Positions 50,428 through 58,259 are shown, counted from the first letter of the stretch. The stretch is DNA of 64,000 nt from Prauserella muralis (GCF_003202285.1 NZ_CM009984.1:60029-124028), one strand, 5' to 3'. Notes: generated from the sequence alone by a model not told the origin. Program-made: numbers and translations.

Positions 50428-50470
50428 AGGCCCCGCTCAACCGGCCTGGGGGTCACCAGGAGCAGGGCCT
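50428..50470 (+). terminator. Hairpin terminator after the GNAT-like gene
   Basis: AGGCCCCGCTC (50428-50438) and GAGCAGGGCCT (50460-50470) form a stem with one mismatch, 33 nt after the stop. The intervening bases are GC-rich. Confidence 0.5.
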
Positions 50471-50571
50471 CACCTACCAACCAGAGTAAGAGCGACCACC
50501 ACAGCCGCAACCCACACGAGGTCACCACATCGGGCGTAGCGGGTGCCACTGTGCGCGACGCCACGGCCAGG

Positions 50572-50594
50572 AAACCGCCTTGCCCAGGCGGTTT
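50572..50594 (+). terminator. Intrinsic terminator or attenuator
   Basis: AAACCGCCT-TGCCC-AGGCGGTTT followed by TG forms a perfect 9-bp stem with a 3' T-run. It lies 33 nt upstream of the start at 50627, so it may attenuate that gene rather than end the previous one. Confidence 0.6.
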
Positions 50595-50626
50595 TGTCGG
50601 TGGGTCACAGCAGAATCGGAGGACTG

Positions 50627-51016
50627 GTGAGCAGCAGTCGGACGCGGGAGGTGGGCACTGTGACGATCGAAGGCAGCGCCGATCCCGAGCAGGCCGCCCA
50701 ACGCATCCTCGACGTCGCCGCCGAGTGCAACGTCGCGCCGACCGAGGCCGCGACGCTCATCGAGATCATCGCCAACGGCGGCGTCGACCCGCTGCCCACG
50801 CGCAACTTCCCAATAAACCGCGAACGCACCCGCGACCGGGCGCGGGTCGCCCACGAGATCGCCATGCACATCGGCTACGGCGGCGCCGGCACACCAGCAC
50901 GTGACCTCGTGGCCGCCGTGCAGCGGCGCGCCCGGGCGAAAGTAGGTTTCCCCGCTCGGGCCCGCCGTCGACCTCAGGGACCCTCCGGGGCGGGGCCGAC
51001 GTACTCGACGCGGTAG
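50627..51016 (+). CDS. Hypothetical protein, 3' end altered by a duplication
   Basis: The protein is 129 aa from GTG 50627 with GGAGG five nt upstream. The N-terminal 104 residues look genuine (ADPEQAAQRILDVAAECNVAPTEAATLIEIIANGG...RARVAHEIAMHIGYGGAG). From 50941 the frame runs into the antisense of the next gene and becomes Arg/Pro-rich. A second copy of its central and 3' part at 52949-53186 ends naturally in RRARANRHT, so the original C-terminus has been displaced here. It resembles small replication- or partition-associated helical proteins; no function is known. Confidence 0.6.
   Translation: MSSSRTREVGTVTIEGSADPEQAAQRILDVAAECNVAPTEAATLIEIIANGGVDPLPTRNFPINRERTRDRARVAHEIAMHIGYGGAGTPARDLVAAVQRRARAKVGFPARARRRPQGPSGAGPTYSTR
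50716..50940 (+). repeat. 225-bp direct repeat, copy 1
   Basis: By eye, 222 of 225 bases match 52949-53173, in direct orientation, 2,233 bp apart. The repeat covers the middle and 3' part of the gene starting at 50627. Confidence 0.8.
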
Positions 51017-51207
51017 CGGAAGCCGCCGATATCGGCGTCCCCCATGGGATTGTGGTCGGGATACACATCGACGGTGATCGTGCCGTCGTCGTGGGTATCG
51101 ACGTAAGACTGCCAGGTCACATTGTCCTGGATCACGCCGTCCTCGGCGCTGAACGCCAGCCTGGCCACGTCGACGGGGTTGGTGATGTCGGGTTCGTCCG
51201 CGCTCAT
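50974..51207 (-). CDS. Hypothetical small acidic protein
   Basis: The protein is 77 aa from ATG 51207. It is acidic and beta-rich (NPVDVARLAFSAEDGVIQDNVTWQSYVDTHDDGTITVDVYPDHNP...GGFRYRVEYVGPAPEGP). Its 3' end overlaps the misread tail of the 50627 gene. No family is recognised. Composition supports coding on this strand. Confidence 0.6.
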   Translation of the reverse strand: MSADEPDITNPVDVARLAFSAEDGVIQDNVTWQSYVDTHDDGTITVDVYPDHNPMGDADIGGFRYRVEYVGPAPEGP

Positions 51208-51457
51208 GCACTCGACTGTATGGGCGCAGGACCCCGCCACAGGCCGACCGGACATAGCTCGGCGAGTCGCAGCACAGCATGCATGCGGCCGCTGGCGTCG
51301 TCGACTCCACCCAGGGTCCTGCGCGGCGCGTTCCAACTGACCAGGTAGGTCGTCGTCTGCCCCGTGACGGCAGTACTGAGGCTCCGGGGCCTGCAGTCGA
51401 GGTACGGGGTTCGTGCGGGGTGTGTGACGTTAGCCGGGTGCCGCGCGATGATCGAGC

Positions 51458-52651
51458 GTGTCACTGCCCCAGGTGCCCGACCAACCGGACCCGAGTTCAC
51501 CGACCGGGGTCCCGCCCGCTGCCGGAGAGCGGCATCGGGCCGACGACCGGGTGTCCTACACGGTGCTGTCGCCGAGGGCGATCTGGTCTGCGGCTGCGGT
51601 GATCCTGCTGCTCGGTATCGGGGTTGCAGTGTGGCTACTGCTGGCCTACGGCCGCGGCGACGCTCAGGCCCGCAACCAGCTGGAAGCGATCAAGACCGCC
51701 GGCACGATCGTGGTCGGCACCGGCGGCGCCGCCGCGCTGCTGCTGGCCGCCCGCCGACAGCGCACCGCCGAGATCGCGCTCCGGCAGAAGGAGCAGGACC
51801 AGGCCGACGTCGCGCGCGCCTACGAGCTGCAGAAGCAGACCGCCGAGACCAGCGAGGCCGACGCGGTGGCCCGACGCATCACCGAGGAATACACCAAGGC
51901 CGTCGATCAGCTCGGCTCGAACAAGGCCGCAGTCCGGCTCGGTGGGCTGTACGCGCTGGAACGCCTCGCGCAAAACAACGTCGCGCAGCGGCAGACGATC
52001 GTGAACGTGCTCTGCGCGTATCTGCGGATGCCCTACACACCGCCGCGCGCCGTCGCGCAGCCCCGGCGGCTGGGTGTGCGGCGACCCCTGCTGCACACCA
52101 GTCGGCGTGCCGCGGCCGCGAGGTCGGTCAACCCGGCTTCACCCGCAGATCGGGACGCGACGGCCGCCCAGGAACGCGAGGTGCGCCTGGCCGCCCAACG
52201 CATCCTCACCACCCGCCTCCGCATCCCACCGAGCACGGCGCCCGACACCGCTGCCGCCGTGCCCGCCGCACCGCTGCCCGTCGACCACTGGGCCGACATC
52301 GACATCGACCTCACCGGCGCCACCCTGATCAACCTCGTCTTCGACGATTGCCGGCTGCGCAACGCAAACTTCCAACGCGCCACCTTCATCGGCACTGCCA
52401 TATTCAATGGGGTGCAGTTCACCGGCAACGCCGTGTTCAATGAGGTGCAATTCACCAGCGACGCCTTCTTCTTCGAGACACGGTTTGCCGGCAACGCCTG
52501 GTTCGAGGAGGCGCGGTTCACCCGCGAAGCTGTGTTCCTCGACCCGTGGTTCGGCCGCGATCCCGAGTTCCAAGGGGCGCGGTTCGATCGAAGTGTGCCG
52601 ATGGACGTGGCGCGGTTCGTGAGACCTGATCCTCCGAGCGGCCAAACCTGA
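51458..52651 (+). CDS. Pentapeptide-repeat membrane protein
   Basis: The protein is 397 aa from GTG 51458. Two membrane helices occupy residues about 40-62 and 75-97. A coiled-coil (RQRTAEIALRQKEQDQADVARAYELQKQ) and EEYTKAVDQLGSNKAAVRLGGLYALERLAQ follow, a block typically found before actinomycete pentapeptide repeats. The last 110 residues carry the repeat in steps of five (ANFQRATFIGTAIFNGVQFTGNAVFNEVQF) forming a right-handed quadrilateral beta helix. Roles of such membrane pentapeptide proteins are unknown; they are not the DNA-gyrase-protecting Qnr type. It lies between the two copies of the 225-bp repeat. Confidence 0.8.
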   Translation: MSLPQVPDQPDPSSPTGVPPAAGERHRADDRVSYTVLSPRAIWSAAAVILLLGIGVAVWLLLAYGRGDAQARNQLEAIKTAGTIVVGTGGAAALLLAARRQRTAEIALRQKEQDQADVARAYELQKQTAETSEADAVARRITEEYTKAVDQLGSNKAAVRLGGLYALERLAQNNVAQRQTIVNVLCAYLRMPYTPPRAVAQPRRLGVRRPLLHTSRRAAAARSVNPASPADRDATAAQEREVRLAAQRILTTRLRIPPSTAPDTAAAVPAAPLPVDHWADIDIDLTGATLINLVFDDCRLRNANFQRATFIGTAIFNGVQFTGNAVFNEVQFTSDAFFFETRFAGNAWFEEARFTREAVFLDPWFGRDPEFQGARFDRSVPMDVARFVRPDPPSGQT

Positions 52652-52681
52652 CGATAACCGCCTATATCGTCAGGTCACAGC

Positions 52682-52930
52682 GTGAGCGCGCTCACCACGG
52701 CGTACCGGCTCCTGGTCGAGGACCCCAAGGACGTAGTCCACGAGCTGCGCCACGGGCTCGTCAGCGCTCGCGCGGCCGAGGAACGCGCGCTCGCAGGGCT
52801 CCGCCAGGCCGCCATCACCCTCGTCCGCGTCGACCGCTCCGCCCGCGGCATCGAGTCCCAGGCCGGATTCGCCGAACACGCCGGCGTGGACCGGATGACC
52901 GTCCGCGACTGGATCGACATCCCCCGCTGA
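52682..52930 (+). CDS. Small HTH-like protein
   Basis: The protein is 82 aa from GTG 52682. Helical; the C-terminal part ARGIESQAGFAEHAGVDRMTVRDWIDIPR resembles a helix-turn-helix with recognition helix VDRMTVRDWI. The N-terminus (TTAYRLLVEDPKDVVHELRHGLVSARAAEERALAGLRQA) is helical. It follows the pentapeptide gene by 30 nt and could regulate it. The family is not recognised. Confidence 0.6.
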   Translation: MSALTTAYRLLVEDPKDVVHELRHGLVSARAAEERALAGLRQAAITLVRVDRSARGIESQAGFAEHAGVDRMTVRDWIDIPR

Positions 52931-52948
52931 CACACGAAAGGGCCCCCA

Positions 52949-53186
52949 CGCCGCCGAGTGCAACGTCGCCCCGACCGAGGCCGCGACGCTCATCGAGATC
53001 ATCGCCAACGGCGGCGTCGACCCGCTGCCCACGCGCAACTTCCCAATCAACCGCGAACGCACCCGCGACCGGGCGCGGGTCGCCCACGAGATCGCCATGC
53101 ACATCGGCTACGGCGGCGCCGGCACACCAGCACGTGACCTCGTGGCCGCCGTGCAGCGGCGCGCCCGCGCGAATAGGCACACCTGA
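52949..53186 (+). pseudogene. 5'-truncated copy of the 50627 gene
   Basis: The open frame AAECNVAPTEAATLIEIIANG and onward runs to RRARANRHT and a TGA at 53184, with no start codon or ribosome-binding site; it is fused to the 3' flank of the small HTH-like gene. It keeps the natural C-terminus that the 5' copy has lost, consistent with a recombination-generated duplication. Bases 52949-53173 form repeat copy 2. Confidence 0.75.
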
Positions 53187-53218
53187 TTCTCTGGCTAGAC
53201 GGTTACGCCGTCGATCAC

Positions 53219-53416
53219 TCAAATGATCGGCAGGTCGAGCATCTTGCCCACTAGCGCGGTCGTGCCGCCAGCACTGACAACGAGCCGAAAGACTCGATAG
53301 GCGTCCTTACGCCGGTCACGATCACGGTCGAAGATGGCTGAATATGCGGCACACGCTAGGATGAGCAGCAGCACCAGCGCGTAGGCTGCTGCCGCAGCGA
53401 CTCCCCAAAAAGGCAT
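53219..53416 (-). CDS. Small membrane protein
   Basis: The protein is 65 aa from ATG 53416 with GAGG nine nt upstream. One long hydrophobic helix (VAAAAAYALVLLLILACAAYSAIF) is followed by a basic stretch DRDRDRRKDAYRVFR and a second weaker hydrophobic segment. A GGAAAT hexanucleotide tandem array lies 33-74 nt upstream of its start, so its expression could vary with repeat number. The function is unknown. Confidence 0.6.
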   Translation of the reverse strand: MPFWGVAAAAAYALVLLLILACAAYSAIFDRDRDRRKDAYRVFRLVVSAGGTTALVGKMLDLPII

Positions 53417-53448
53417 AAGAATTTCCTCGGTCGTGTGCTGCCGACGCC

Positions 53449-53490
53449 GGAAATGGAAATGGAAATGGAAATGGAAATGGAAATGGATTT
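53449..53490. repeat. GGAAAT hexanucleotide microsatellite
   Basis: Six perfect tandem GGAAAT units (53449-53484) and one degenerate GGATTT. The array is purine-rich and AT-richer than its surroundings, and lies in the promoter region of the leftward small membrane gene. Confidence 0.9.
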
Positions 53491-53604
53491 GGGGATGAGC
53501 TGAGATTACCAGATATTACTGTTCCTTGGTACTGGTGTTGGGTGCCTCAAGCACAGTGTCGCTGGCGTCCCACCGAGCAGCATCTGCTGGAGGTTCTCGC
53601 CGAG

Positions 53605-53935
53605 TCAGTCGAGCCCGGCTCGGTTGATGTTCCGCATCTCCGTGATCACCGCATGGGAGATGCGGTCGAACTCGCGCCAGGCGTTGTCCAGCTGTCGCCG
53701 TGCTGCGGCAATGTGCTCGGCGTTGCCAGTCCTTCCGCGCTTTCGTCAGCTGGCCTTGCGCTCCGGACACCCGGCGACGGGCGGCGGCATGCTGGTCCAG
53801 CAGGTCCTCCGAGCGCGCTTTGGCGACGACGTTCTCGGCCGTGGACACGGTGGTCTGCTCCGCGAAGGTCTGGTGTTCGGCGTCGGCGGCCGCCGCGCGA
53901 CGTTCGTACTCTGGCCGCCAGTCCTGGCTGGTCAT
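53605..53935 (-). pseudogene. Small coiled-coil protein downstream of the integrase, frameshifted
   Basis: ATG 53935 overlaps the integrase stop (ATGA). The frame reads TSQDWRPEYERRAAAADAEH and continues to TKARKDWQ near 53724, after which it becomes nonsense running to 53516. Dropping one base near 53721-53724 gives AEHIAAARRQLDNAWREFD and a natural end ITEMRNINRAGLD at TGA 53605-53607. The intact product would be about 109 aa and coiled-coil-like. This is either decay or a sequencing error. Position after an integrase suggests an accessory or excision-related factor; this is inferred. Confidence 0.6.
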
Positions 53936-55146
53936 GGCGCTTCCTTCGGCTGGGGCAGGGGTGTGAGGTGTTCGCCGGCGTGGAGCAGGTCTGACACTAC
54001 TGTCGCGCCGGAGCCGGAGAGTGTTCCGGCGGCTTCGAGGTAGTGCTGGGTGGTGTGCAGGGTGGCGTGGCCGAGGTCGGCCTGGACTTGCTTCACGTTG
54101 ACGCCGTTGCGGACGGCTTCGACGGCGTAGAAGTGCCGCAGCTGGTGTGGGTGGATCGACGGCGCAAGCGTCCGGAGCTCGGCAGCCGCGGCGCGCACAG
54201 TGGAAGAGGTAGAGCGGTCGCGCTGCAGCACGCGGCACAGGTGCCGGAGCAGGTCGGTCACGACCCGGCGGGTGAGCGGCTGACGGGCGCTGGTCAGAAA
54301 CAGCGGCTCAGCGCCTCGCTGGCGGTGCCCGACCTGGCCGGCCACGGTCAGCTCGCCGCCGACGTTTCCGGTGTCCCGGGCTTCGAGGTAGTCGTCGATG
54401 GTGTCGAGCTCGGCGCGGGGCAGGCACACCCAGCGGCGTTTGGCGCCCTTGCCGTCGATCCAGAGCGCGGGGGTGCCGTCTGGGCCGGTGCGATGCACGT
54501 CGGCGCGGGTGAGGGAGCACAGTTCCTCGGCGCGGATGCCGGTGGTGGCCAGCACGCCGAGGATGGCGAGGTTGCGCAGCCGCATCAGACCGGGGTCCAT
54601 CGCGGCCGCGACGCGGAGGGCACGCACCTGCGTCAATGTGAGTGGCACGGTGGGTGCGGCCGGAGCGGGGTTGGAGATGGCCAGGTTCAACCGTTCCTGG
54701 GTGTCGAGCAGATCCCCGGGGTTGAAGCCGGTCAGGCCGCGTTTGCGAAGTTCGCGGTACCAGGAGCACACCGCGCCGAGCCGGGTGTTGAGTGTCTTAT
54801 TGCTGTCGCCGTGGGCGCGGGCGTAGGCGATCCAGGCGCGCATCAGGTCGACGTCCATCCCGTCGAGCGGGTCGACGTCGTAGCGCCAGCACCACACGAG
54901 GAAGGCCTGCGGCAGCGGCGGCCGGGAACTGCGGGGTGTGCCGCGCCAGAGCTGGCGCTCGCGCGGGACCCCGAGGGTGTTGGCGTAGGTGGTGCGCGTG
55001 TTGTCCGACGCATATGCGCCGACGAGCCAGCGGACGGTCACGTCGAGCATCTCGTCCCACCAGTCCGGGGCGGACAATTCGTCGGTGTTGTCTGGGAGCG
55101 CGGACTTGTCCGACTCGGCCACAACGGCCAGTGAAGAGTCAACCAA
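53932..55146 (-). CDS. Tyrosine recombinase / integrase
   Basis: The protein is 404 aa. A SAM-like N-terminal domain covers residues 30-135 (VRWLVGAYASDNTRTTYANTL...NTRLGAVCSWYRELRKRGL). The catalytic domain has Arg205 (TTGIRAEEL), Lys233/236 (DGKGAKRRWV), His334-x2-Arg337 (HPHQLRHFY), His360 (LGHATL) and nucleophile Tyr369 (TTQHYLEA), i.e. a complete R-K-H-R-H-Y set. It probably catalyses integration and excision of this element or resolves dimers. A long palindrome lies in its upstream region. No attachment site could be identified. Confidence 0.92.
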   Translation of the reverse strand: MVDSSLAVVAESDKSALPDNTDELSAPDWWDEMLDVTVRWLVGAYASDNTRTTYANTLGVPRERQLWRGTPRSSRPPLPQAFLVWCWRYDVDPLDGMDVDLMRAWIAYARAHGDSNKTLNTRLGAVCSWYRELRKRGLTGFNPGDLLDTQERLNLAISNPAPAAPTVPLTLTQVRALRVAAAMDPGLMRLRNLAILGVLATTGIRAEELCSLTRADVHRTGPDGTPALWIDGKGAKRRWVCLPRAELDTIDDYLEARDTGNVGGELTVAGQVGHRQRGAEPLFLTSARQPLTRRVVTDLLRHLCRVLQRDRSTSSTVRAAAAELRTLAPSIHPHQLRHFYAVEAVRNGVNVKQVQADLGHATLHTTQHYLEAAGTLSGSGATVVSDLLHAGEHLTPLPQPKEAP

Positions 55147-55206
55147 CTGCCGTCCCCTTCGCGTGAATCACTGTCTGATCGGCTTCCTCGCGCGTCCGCT
55201 GAATCG

Positions 55207-55232
55207 CTACCTATAAGAGAACTTATAGGTAG
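55207..55232. promoter_or_regulatory. Perfect palindrome in the integrase/toxin-antitoxin divergent region
   Basis: CTACCTATAAG-AGAA-CTTATAGGTAG is a perfect 11-bp inverted repeat, 61 nt upstream of the integrase start, in an AT-rich patch. It could be an integrase arm site, an operator or a terminator-like structure. Confidence 0.6.
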
Positions 55233-55274
55233 CAGAAGGCAGCGGCAAGCGCGGTCGTCACTGTCGGTAAAGAT

Positions 55275-55287
55275 GTACATCTTGTAC
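55275..55287. promoter_or_regulatory. Operator candidate of the toxin-antitoxin operon
   Basis: GTACA-TCT-TGTAC is an inverted repeat 10 nt upstream of the antitoxin ATG; TGTACA-type sites are typical of Phd/YefM antitoxin autoregulation. Confidence 0.55.
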
Positions 55288-55296
55288 TCTTGTGTC

Positions 55297-55608
55297 ATGT
55301 CAGCAGAAGCACACGAGGTGCCCGGACAGCGCAATCACCGGGAACCGTACGAGATCAACGTCTCGGAGGCCCGTAACAACCTGGCCCAGTTGCTCGATGC
55401 CGTCGAGGACGGCGAAACGATCTACCTTCTGCGCGGCGGCAAGCGCGCGGGCGCCCTCGTGCCCGCCGACGTCGCCGAAGACGCCGAGCGCCGCGAGGAC
55501 GAGTACTGGTCCGCCCGCGCCCGCGAGGCCCGCGAGCGCATCGAGAAGGGAGAGGACGAGGTGATCTCCCTCGACCGGCTCGTCACCGAAGCCGAGGGCC
55601 GCGCATGA
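55297..55608 (+). CDS. Phd/YefM-family antitoxin
   Basis: The protein is 103 aa from ATG 55297. The N-terminal half INVSEARNNLAQLLDAVEDGETIYLLRGGKRAGALVPADVAEDAE is the Phd/YefM DNA-binding fold with the characteristic NLxxLLDxVExG and R-x-G-x-x-x-A-x-L-V pattern. The C-terminal half is charged and helical and would bind the toxin. The stop overlaps the toxin start by ATGA. It neutralises the RelE-like toxin and represses the operon through the upstream palindrome (family knowledge). Confidence 0.88.
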   Translation: MSAEAHEVPGQRNHREPYEINVSEARNNLAQLLDAVEDGETIYLLRGGKRAGALVPADVAEDAERREDEYWSARAREARERIEKGEDEVISLDRLVTEAEGRA

Positions 55609-55865
55609 CATACAAGGTGGAGATCGCCCGCCGCGCGGCCAAGGTCGTCACCAGTCTCGACAAGCCCGTGCGGCGGCGCGTCCTCGCCGCGATCGAAGCC
55701 CTCGCCGACGACCCACGCCCACCGGGCTGCAAGAAACTCGCCGGCGCCGACAACGCCTGGCGTGTGCGCGCCGCCAAGGACTACCGCATCGTCTACGAGA
55801 TCCACGACCAGGTGCTGCTCGTGACCGTCATTGACGTCGGACATCGCCGCGAGATCTACCGGTAG
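55605..55865 (+). CDS. RelE/ParE-family toxin
   Basis: The protein is 86 aa from ATG 55605, overlapping the antitoxin. Typical RelE core: YKVEIARRAAKVVTSLDKPVRRRVLAAIEALADDPRPPGCKKLAG...WRVRAAKDYRIVYEIHDQVLLVTVIDVGHRREIYR, with R-x-R-x-x-K/Y-R-I-V-Y-E and the terminal H-R-R-E-I-Y-R. Members cut mRNA in the ribosomal A site. The pair probably stabilises the element. The catalytic Arg and Tyr are present. Confidence 0.9.
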   Translation: MTYKVEIARRAAKVVTSLDKPVRRRVLAAIEALADDPRPPGCKKLAGADNAWRVRAAKDYRIVYEIHDQVLLVTVIDVGHRREIYR

Positions 55866-55902
55866 CCGAAACCCAAGCCATCCCACCGAAAGGACCTGCT
55901 TC

Positions 55903-56328
55903 GTGTCCGAGGACAAAGACATCACCGACGTCGTCGACGAGCACCTGCCCTACGACGGCCCGCATAGCCGGGACAGCGTGATCGACGCGGCCCGGATGAT
56001 GGCGTACTCCCTGCGGTACCTGAACAACGCCACCCAACACACCACGACCACGCTGTATTGGGGCAATACCGTGCACGCCATCCTCGGCAGCGTCAACGCC
56101 GCCCTCCACGGCCTCGACCAGCTCTTCGACCAGCTGGGTACCGCACTCGATCAACTCGCCGCCGACCCGACGCTGTATGACGACCGCCGCCAGGGCCACA
56201 GCGGTGCCGAAACCGCACGCGACACCGCCCGAATGCTCGCCGAGGCCAAACACGCGCTCAAAGTCCCGCGCGCACGCGTCGAGCAAGCCTTCAGCCAGAG
56301 CAGCCACCTCGGGAACGAGGATCACTGA
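55903..56328 (+). CDS. Hypothetical helical protein
   Basis: The protein is 141 aa from GTG 55903 with AAAGGA upstream. Helical, with a long amphipathic helix (DSVIDAARMMAYSLRYLNNATQHTTTTLYWGNTVHAILGSVNAALHGLDQLFDQLGTALDQL). It is the first of four tightly packed rightward genes (overlaps at 56328 and 56567). No family is recognised. Confidence 0.6.
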   Translation: MSEDKDITDVVDEHLPYDGPHSRDSVIDAARMMAYSLRYLNNATQHTTTTLYWGNTVHAILGSVNAALHGLDQLFDQLGTALDQLAADPTLYDDRRQGHSGAETARDTARMLAEAKHALKVPRARVEQAFSQSSHLGNEDH

Positions 56329-56570
56329 TGCACAACGAAGATCGCCTGCCGACCTGGAACGACATCGTCCACGCGACGATCGCGAGCCTCACCACGGCGC
56401 GGGAATCGCTCGGCAACGCACGCGACCACCTTCACTCCGATTGGAGGCCGGTCGGCTCAACGCTGTCCGACGAGCAAGCCGCCGCACGGATCGCCGCAGG
56501 CAAGCTGATCGCCGAGGCGAAGGGGCTGATCGATCAGGCCAAGGCCCAGTTGTACGAGGCGGAACGGTGA
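56328..56570 (+). CDS. Hypothetical small helical protein
   Basis: The protein is 80 aa from ATG 56328, overlapping the previous stop by one base. Helical and Ala/Glu-rich (SLTTARESLGNARDHLHSDW, AARIAAGKLIAEAKGLIDQAKAQLYEAE). It is translationally coupled to its neighbours and probably part of a small complex with the products of 55903 and 56567. The function is unknown. Confidence 0.6.
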   Translation: MHNEDRLPTWNDIVHATIASLTTARESLGNARDHLHSDWRPVGSTLSDEQAAARIAAGKLIAEAKGLIDQAKAQLYEAER

Positions 56571-57136
56571 CCGCGCGGTCCCGGCAGACATTCAAGCTGG
56601 CCTACGCGCTCGGCCAGCACTTCGGAGTGCGCGTCGACATCACCTACGACGGGCCCCGCAGCCGCGACGGCCGCTCTGGCGGCTGGATCGTCCAATGGGT
56701 CGACGGGCCCGCCGTGGACACCATGCGCGCCGAGATCCAGCATCGCGCCGCCGCCTACCCCGCCATCGACCTTGCACAGCTGCGCTACTCCCGCGGCTAC
56801 AGCGACCACGCCGAGGCCGCTGCCCTCCTCGCCTGGCTCCCGCAGCACCCCGACTACCTGCCCCACGTCGACAGCACCTTCCTCGCCAGCCGCGCCCACG
56901 CGGCCACCGACTTCCCGGAACGACTCGACGAGACCGTGCAACGCCGTGCCCGCGCCCTGCTCAACCTTGGCCACGGCAACCTGTCGCTCGCCGTGATCCA
57001 GGAACTCGGCCAGCACTGCTGGCGCGGGTGGGACCACGTCACCACCTGGCTCGACGAGCTCGCCGCCGTCGCCGACGAAAACGCAGGCGACAATGTCATC
57101 GACCTGACCAGCCGCCGAAGAAGCAGGAGTCACTAA
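56567..57136 (+). CDS. Hypothetical protein
   Basis: The protein is 189 aa from GTG 56567 (GTGA overlap). An alpha/beta N-terminal part (FKLAYALGQHFGVRVDITYDGPRS...GWIVQWVDGPAVDTMRAEI) and helical remainder (PYWLPH-like LLAWLPQHPDYLPHVDSTFLASRAHAATDFPERL), ending in a basic tail SRRRSRSH. No known family; co-transcribed with the two preceding genes. Confidence 0.6.
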   Translation: MTARSRQTFKLAYALGQHFGVRVDITYDGPRSRDGRSGGWIVQWVDGPAVDTMRAEIQHRAAAYPAIDLAQLRYSRGYSDHAEAAALLAWLPQHPDYLPHVDSTFLASRAHAATDFPERLDETVQRRARALLNLGHGNLSLAVIQELGQHCWRGWDHVTTWLDELAAVADENAGDNVIDLTSRRRSRSH

Positions 57137-57140
57137 CACA

Positions 57141-58259
57141 ATGCCGCCCACCGACCCCGCGCCTTTTCTGGCGGCGGTCATCGGGGCCAGCGCCGGTCTC
57201 GTCGCGATCATCGGCGGTCTGCTGGTCAACCGGTTCATCGGCCTGGACAGCGAGCAACAGGGCGCCCAGCGCATCCTCGACGACGCGATCAGCCGACGCG
57301 GCCTCGTCAAGCAACGCGCGGACCAGACGGCCAAGGCGCTCCGAGACTTCGAGGCCCATGACTTCCTCGACGACGACGATGTGTTCGACGGCATCGCCCA
57401 AGGAAAAATCAAGGCCGCGGCAATCCGGCCACTCGGTGCGCCCACTGACCTGACCGACGACGAACTCCAGCCCTACCTCGACGACCTCGTGGCCGAGTAC
57501 GCCCGCGTACGTGCCACCATCGACACTCGGTTCCCATCCGCCGAAGATGGCTCAGTAGACGACTGGAAAGATCGACTCGATGCGTGGGACGAGTACTTTC
57601 GTGAGCGCTTCGAGCCCGAGGCAAGCGCGTGGCCCGCGCTGTGGGAGCACGCCTACGTCGACGTGATCAAGGAACGGCTTCACGACGCCCGCCACCACGA
57701 GCGAGAGCTCCGGCACGCCGACATGGCGTCCCAGGGAGGCCACGTCGGCGACCCACCCGTGAAGACGCCCTACGACCCATCCGCTGACCCGGCACAGCCC
57801 GACAAAGACGAGGCTGGCGGAGGCATCTTCGGGTCTCATTACCTTCTCACCACACCCAGCCCGGCTGTGCGGAACTTTCGGCCCAGCGACGTTCACGAGC
57901 GCATCCGGCTCAAGGAGGCCAACGCCCGCGCGCAGCAGCAACTCGAAGATGTCGACCACGAAGTGCTGCGGCTGCGACAGGACCGGGATCGGATCGTTCG
58001 CCCGGACAGCCAGATCTGGGTCGCGCTCGGTGTGTTGTCCTACCCGACCGTGGTCGGCATCGCGCTGCCAGCGATCACCCTCAGCCAGGGCCCCACGGCG
58101 TTCACGCCCTGGATACGGTGCCAGGCTTTGCTTTTCGTGTCCGTTCTACTCGTGCTGCTCGGCTACATGGTCTACCTCGCAGGCCGACTCCATCGACGGG
58201 GCCGCACAGCTTCACATGACCCAGTAAACGGCGCGGCGCCCACAAACCGCGCGAGTTAG
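57141..58259 (+). CDS. Hypothetical membrane protein with coiled coil
   Basis: The protein is 372 aa from ATG 57141. One N-terminal membrane helix (ASAGLVAIIGGLLVNRF) is followed by a large acidic helical domain (residues 40-290) containing a coiled coil (RIRLKEANARAQQQLEDVDHEVLRLRQDRDRIV), then two C-terminal membrane helices (LSYPTVVGIALPAITLS and ALLFVSVLLVLLGYMVYL). The domain is therefore cytosolic between anchors. Uncharacterised proteins of this shape occur in actinomycete accessory regions. The function is unknown. Confidence 0.65.
   Translation: MPPTDPAPFLAAVIGASAGLVAIIGGLLVNRFIGLDSEQQGAQRILDDAISRRGLVKQRADQTAKALRDFEAHDFLDDDDVFDGIAQGKIKAAAIRPLGAPTDLTDDELQPYLDDLVAEYARVRATIDTRFPSAEDGSVDDWKDRLDAWDEYFRERFEPEASAWPALWEHAYVDVIKERLHDARHHERELRHADMASQGGHVGDPPVKTPYDPSADPAQPDKDEAGGGIFGSHYLLTTPSPAVRNFRPSDVHERIRLKEANARAQQQLEDVDHEVLRLRQDRDRIVRPDSQIWVALGVLSYPTVVGIALPAITLSQGPTAFTPWIRCQALLFVSVLLVLLGYMVYLAGRLHRRGRTASHDPVNGAAPTNRAS

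Noticed and set aside
50097..50564. Leftward frame with LRLWWSLLLWLVGEALLLV suggesting a small membrane protein
   Set aside because: It runs without a stop into the antisense of the GNAT-like gene and crosses a terminator hairpin; no ribosome-binding site upstream.
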